Positions 5,534 to 7,143 of a stretch of 7,143 nucleotides of DNA are shown here, in pieces. Below the pieces are notes generated by a model. That model saw only the letters and a list, made by a program, of their open reading frames with translations. It was not told the origin of the DNA and ran no database searches. The stretch spans positions 1 to 7,143 of the forward strand of contig CANREK010000067.1 in NCBI GenBank assembly GCA_947629605.1, read 5' to 3'. The DNA comes from an uncultured Clostridia bacterium. Its GTDB lineage: Bacteria; Bacillota; Clostridia; Christensenellales; Borkfalkiaceae. The position numbers were made by a program, and so were the translations under genes. Positions within the stretch are counted from its first letter, which is position 1, and every line of letters begins with the position of its first letter.

Positions 5534-5550
5534 ATAAACGGCGTATGGGA

Positions 5551-6903
5551 TCATCTCTTGCGCGCGATGCCGATGAAGTCGATCTCGCAGTACCAGAATG
5601 TCTCGTCATCGAACTTGTTTTCGAGTTCATTGAGATAGAACGTGATGTTTTTGAGATCTTGTCTCTTCTTTTCGTCGTACGGATCCTTCTCCACGAGCTT
5701 TTTCAGATAATTCCTGCGATAGGAGAAGCGCTCGATGAACACGGCGTTCCTCTCGTCGAGCGAAAGGCCCGAGAGATCCTTGATGTAGTTCTTCATGACC
5801 ACATTCTTGTAGCCCGAATTGATCAACTGTGAGTAGATCTTTCGCCCGTTGAGCCGATCGGAGATGCCGTCGGCATTCAGATGAATGTCGAGGATCTTCC
5901 CGATCAAGCCGTCATCGTTATAGGTAATGATCGAACCGTCGTCGGAGCCACGGATGACGATGAAGCCGGTATTGGACAGATATTTCCGCACGCGCCGCAA
6001 CAGCTTTTGCGGATTTTTGAGATGATGAAGCACGAGAGAGGCGAAGATGATGTCGAACTGCTCGATCTGCGCTTTCTCCATGAGGGCCTCGAATTCCTCA
6101 TCGAAATCTTCGCTCTCCAAATCGAAAACCTCGTAATGTGCGCCGTCAAAGGCATTGTGCTCACGCGCGAACCCGATGAGCTCTTCGCCCCGATCGACCG
6201 CCAACACGGACACCCCCTCATAGCGACTGAATCTGTCCTTTGTGACAAAGCCGTAAGCGCAGCCCATGTCGAGGATGCGCAGTCCCTCGGTGCGGCCGAG
6301 CTGCTGTGTGACATAGTCGAGCGCATTGAGATCCGCCGCACGCGTGTTGTCCGCCTGAATGTGCAGACGCTTGAATTCCTCCCGCGTCTTGGCGGAATAG
6401 GTAGAAAGGTGCTTGCCCGTCACAAGGCTGAGTTCGCTCTCCCGCTCCTCCACGCTTGCCGCGCCGCTCCGCAAAAAATGTTTGATGAATTCGACCACAT
6501 CGGACACGGAATGGGTGCCGATCTGAAACGTTTGGTAATTGCGCAGGGAGCGCGGAACATCGAGATTATGGATATTCTGCAAGTAGGGCACGATGCAGGC
6601 GTTTTGCTTCCGCCCCGAGAGGATATCGTTGTGGAAGCTCTCCCGTTCATAGGCGACCCAGTCGGAATTGATGTAGTTCACATCGGTCGCAACGGCAATG
6701 AGTACATGCGCTTCGTCGAGCGCCTGTTCGATCGCCGCCTTATACGCCGCCGCGCCCTGTTCGAGCAGGATTGTCTTGGAAAAGAACGTGCGGAACCCCT
6801 GCTCCGTCAAACAGCGGAATAGTTCCTCTGCGATGGCCGTGTCTTGCGTCTCGGCACCGTTCGCATCGGTGTTTTTGAAGGAAATGAAGATATCGTAAGG
6901 CAT
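5551..6903 (-). CDS. TIR domain fused to a class I SAM-dependent methyltransferase
   Basis: A 450-residue soluble protein with two domains. Residues 1-145 are a TIR domain: YDIFISFKNTD (3-13) is the first strand and AA-loop, FRTFFSKTILLEQG (37-50) is strand B with the BB-loop, AHVLIAVAT (65-73) is strand C, and SDWVAYERESF (80-90) carries W82 and E86. The WVxxE spacing equals that of SARM1, where this glutamate is the NADase catalytic residue. After a charged linker (150-205) comes the Rossmann methyltransferase: motif I LRILDMGCAYG (208-218), acidic D237 in LAVDRGEE, D261 after motif II, motif IV FDIIFASLVLHHL (283-295), VRKYLSNTGFIVIRG (305-319), then a helical insert and a last strand IDFIGIARK (441-449). 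It has no DPPY or NPPY motif, so it is not an obvious DNA adenine methylase. I chose the ATG at 6903 because MPYDIF begins the TIR fold and GAGGGG lies 5 bases upstream; an open extension to 7035 runs into the tRNA terminator. The gene is alone between a tRNA and a terminator. Bacterial TIR proteins often act in phage defence; the role here is inferred. Confidence 0.88.
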   Translation of the reverse strand: MPYDIFISFKNTDANGAETQDTAIAEELFRCLTEQGFRTFFSKTILLEQGAAAYKAAIEQALDEAHVLIAVATDVNYINSDWVAYERESFHNDILSGRKQNACIVPYLQNIHNLDVPRSLRNYQTFQIGTHSVSDVVEFIKHFLRSGAASVEERESELSLVTGKHLSTYSAKTREEFKRLHIQADNTRAADLNALDYVTQQLGRTEGLRILDMGCAYGFVTKDRFSRYEGVSVLAVDRGEELIGFAREHNAFDGAHYEVFDLESEDFDEEFEALMEKAQIEQFDIIFASLVLHHLKNPQKLLRRVRKYLSNTGFIVIRGSDDGSIITYNDDGLIGKILDIHLNADGISDRLNGRKIYSQLINSGYKNVVMKNYIKDLSGLSLDERNAVFIERFSYRRNYLKKLVEKDPYDEKKRQDLKNITFYLNELENKFDDETFWYCEIDFIGIARKR

Positions 6904-6924
6904 AGGATCCCCTCTTTTGCAAAT

Positions 6925-6954
6925 AAGCCACCGAAATTGGAATTTCAATGGCTT
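6925..6954. repeat. 30-base inverted repeat upstream of the TIR-methyltransferase gene
   Basis: On the minus strand AAGCCATTGAAATT and AATTTCGGTGGCTT pair over 14 positions (two G-U) around CC; as DNA it is two 6-bp perfect arms on each side. It lies 21 bases before the start codon, upstream of the GAGGGG ribosome site at 6909-6914. It could be an operator, a leader hairpin or a processing signal. It has no T run good enough for a terminator. The rest of 6955-7010 shows no clear promoter. Confidence 0.6.
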
Positions 6955-7010
6955 ACAACGGTATTCGGTAACACATGTTCCCGCGAAAAAAGAACTGCTC
7001 CAAAGGACAC

Positions 7011-7040
7011 AAAACGGGCCCATGCCGTTCGGCATGGGCC
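7011..7040 (-). terminator. terminator of the tRNA-Thr gene
   Basis: GGCCCATGCC and GGCATGGGCC form a perfect 10-bp stem with a 4-base loop (7017-7040). On the minus strand a short CGTTTT tail follows. It lies 27 bases beyond the encoded CCA end of the tRNA and separates it from the TIR-methyltransferase gene. The perfect stem is strong but the T run is short. Confidence 0.8.
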
Positions 7041-7066
7041 TGCTTGTTTGCGCCTTGCTGCGACGC

Positions 7067-7142
7067 TGGAGCTACTGGCCGGACTTGAACCGGCGACCTA
7101 TTGATTACGAATCAATCGCTCTACCGACTGAGCCACAGTAGC
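7067..7142 (-). tRNA. tRNA-Thr (anticodon CGU)
   Basis: A complete 76-base cloverleaf. The acceptor stem is GCTACTG with CAGTAGC (7 bp), the D arm GCTC/GAGC, the anticodon stem ATTGA/TCAAT with loop TTCGTAA, the variable loop AGGTC, and the T arm GCCGG/CCGGC with loop TTCAAGT. The discriminator base is U and the CCA tail is encoded. Anticodon CGU reads ACG (Thr). U36-A37 in the loop is the expected site for t6A and, after TcdA, ct6A; base 32 is U, so this tRNA is not a substrate for C32 thiolation. Its promoter lies outside the window. Confidence 0.97.
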
Positions 7143-7143
7143 A

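Noticed and set aside
6920..6948. Promoter TTGAAA-17-TATTTG for the TIR-methyltransferase gene.
   Set aside because: The -10 box matches consensus at only three positions, and the predicted start (about 6913) would fall inside the GAGGGG ribosome site.
6904..7035. 44-codon N-terminal extension of the TIR-methyltransferase frame.
   Set aside because: It runs back through the inverted repeat into the tRNA terminator stem, has no ribosome site, and would precede the natural TIR first strand.

Overview
The window looks like a piece of a Bacillota (Clostridia-type, probably gut-associated) chromosome. The reasons are AGGAGG-type ribosome binding sites, textbook sigma-A promoters (TTGACA/TTGACT, 17 bp, TATAAT/TATGAT), hairpin-plus-T-run terminators, a tRNA with its CCA encoded, and gene families (DeoC, DeoD, DeoB, Cdd, TcdA, a TtcA-like protein) in forms typical of Firmicutes. 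Every gene I can support lies on the minus strand, so the window reads from right to left.

Right end (about 7142 to 5504): a complete tRNA-Thr(CGU) gene with its own terminator, then a single gene for a 450-residue protein. Its N-terminus is a TIR domain that keeps the candidate NADase glutamate, and it is fused to a class I SAM-dependent methyltransferase. A strong terminator follows it at once, so it stands alone. This fusion is the most unusual object in the window and could be an immune or signalling effector; no partner gene is visible.

Middle (5435 to 3586): tcdA (tRNA t6A dehydratase) has a consensus promoter placed so that the transcript should begin at or next to the start codon, so it is probably leaderless. 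Next comes a 276-bp gene-free stretch full of repeats: an AT-rich 7-bp tandem array, a 143-bp imperfect palindrome of a MITE or intergenic-repeat type, and a GC-rich perfect palindrome. A TtcA-like PP-loop/iron-sulphur tRNA thiolation protein follows.

Between that gene and the deo operon (3532 to 3316) is a compact, self-contained unit: a good promoter, a Shine-Dalgarno site, a 36-codon reading frame and a terminator that begins 3 bases after the stop. I do not recognise the product.

Left half (3236 to 1): a nucleoside-salvage operon driven by a perfect TTGACA-17-TATAAT promoter with an inverted repeat over the -35 box. The order is deoC, deoD, deoB, cdd, then the start of an exported 5'-nucleotidase-like lipoprotein cut by the window edge. 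Genes overlap by 4 bases or are separated by 10 to 37. Together they would strip phosphate from external nucleotides, deaminate cytidine, phosphorolyse purine nucleosides, isomerise (deoxy)ribose 1-phosphate to the 5-phosphate, and split deoxyribose 5-phosphate into acetaldehyde and glyceraldehyde 3-phosphate.
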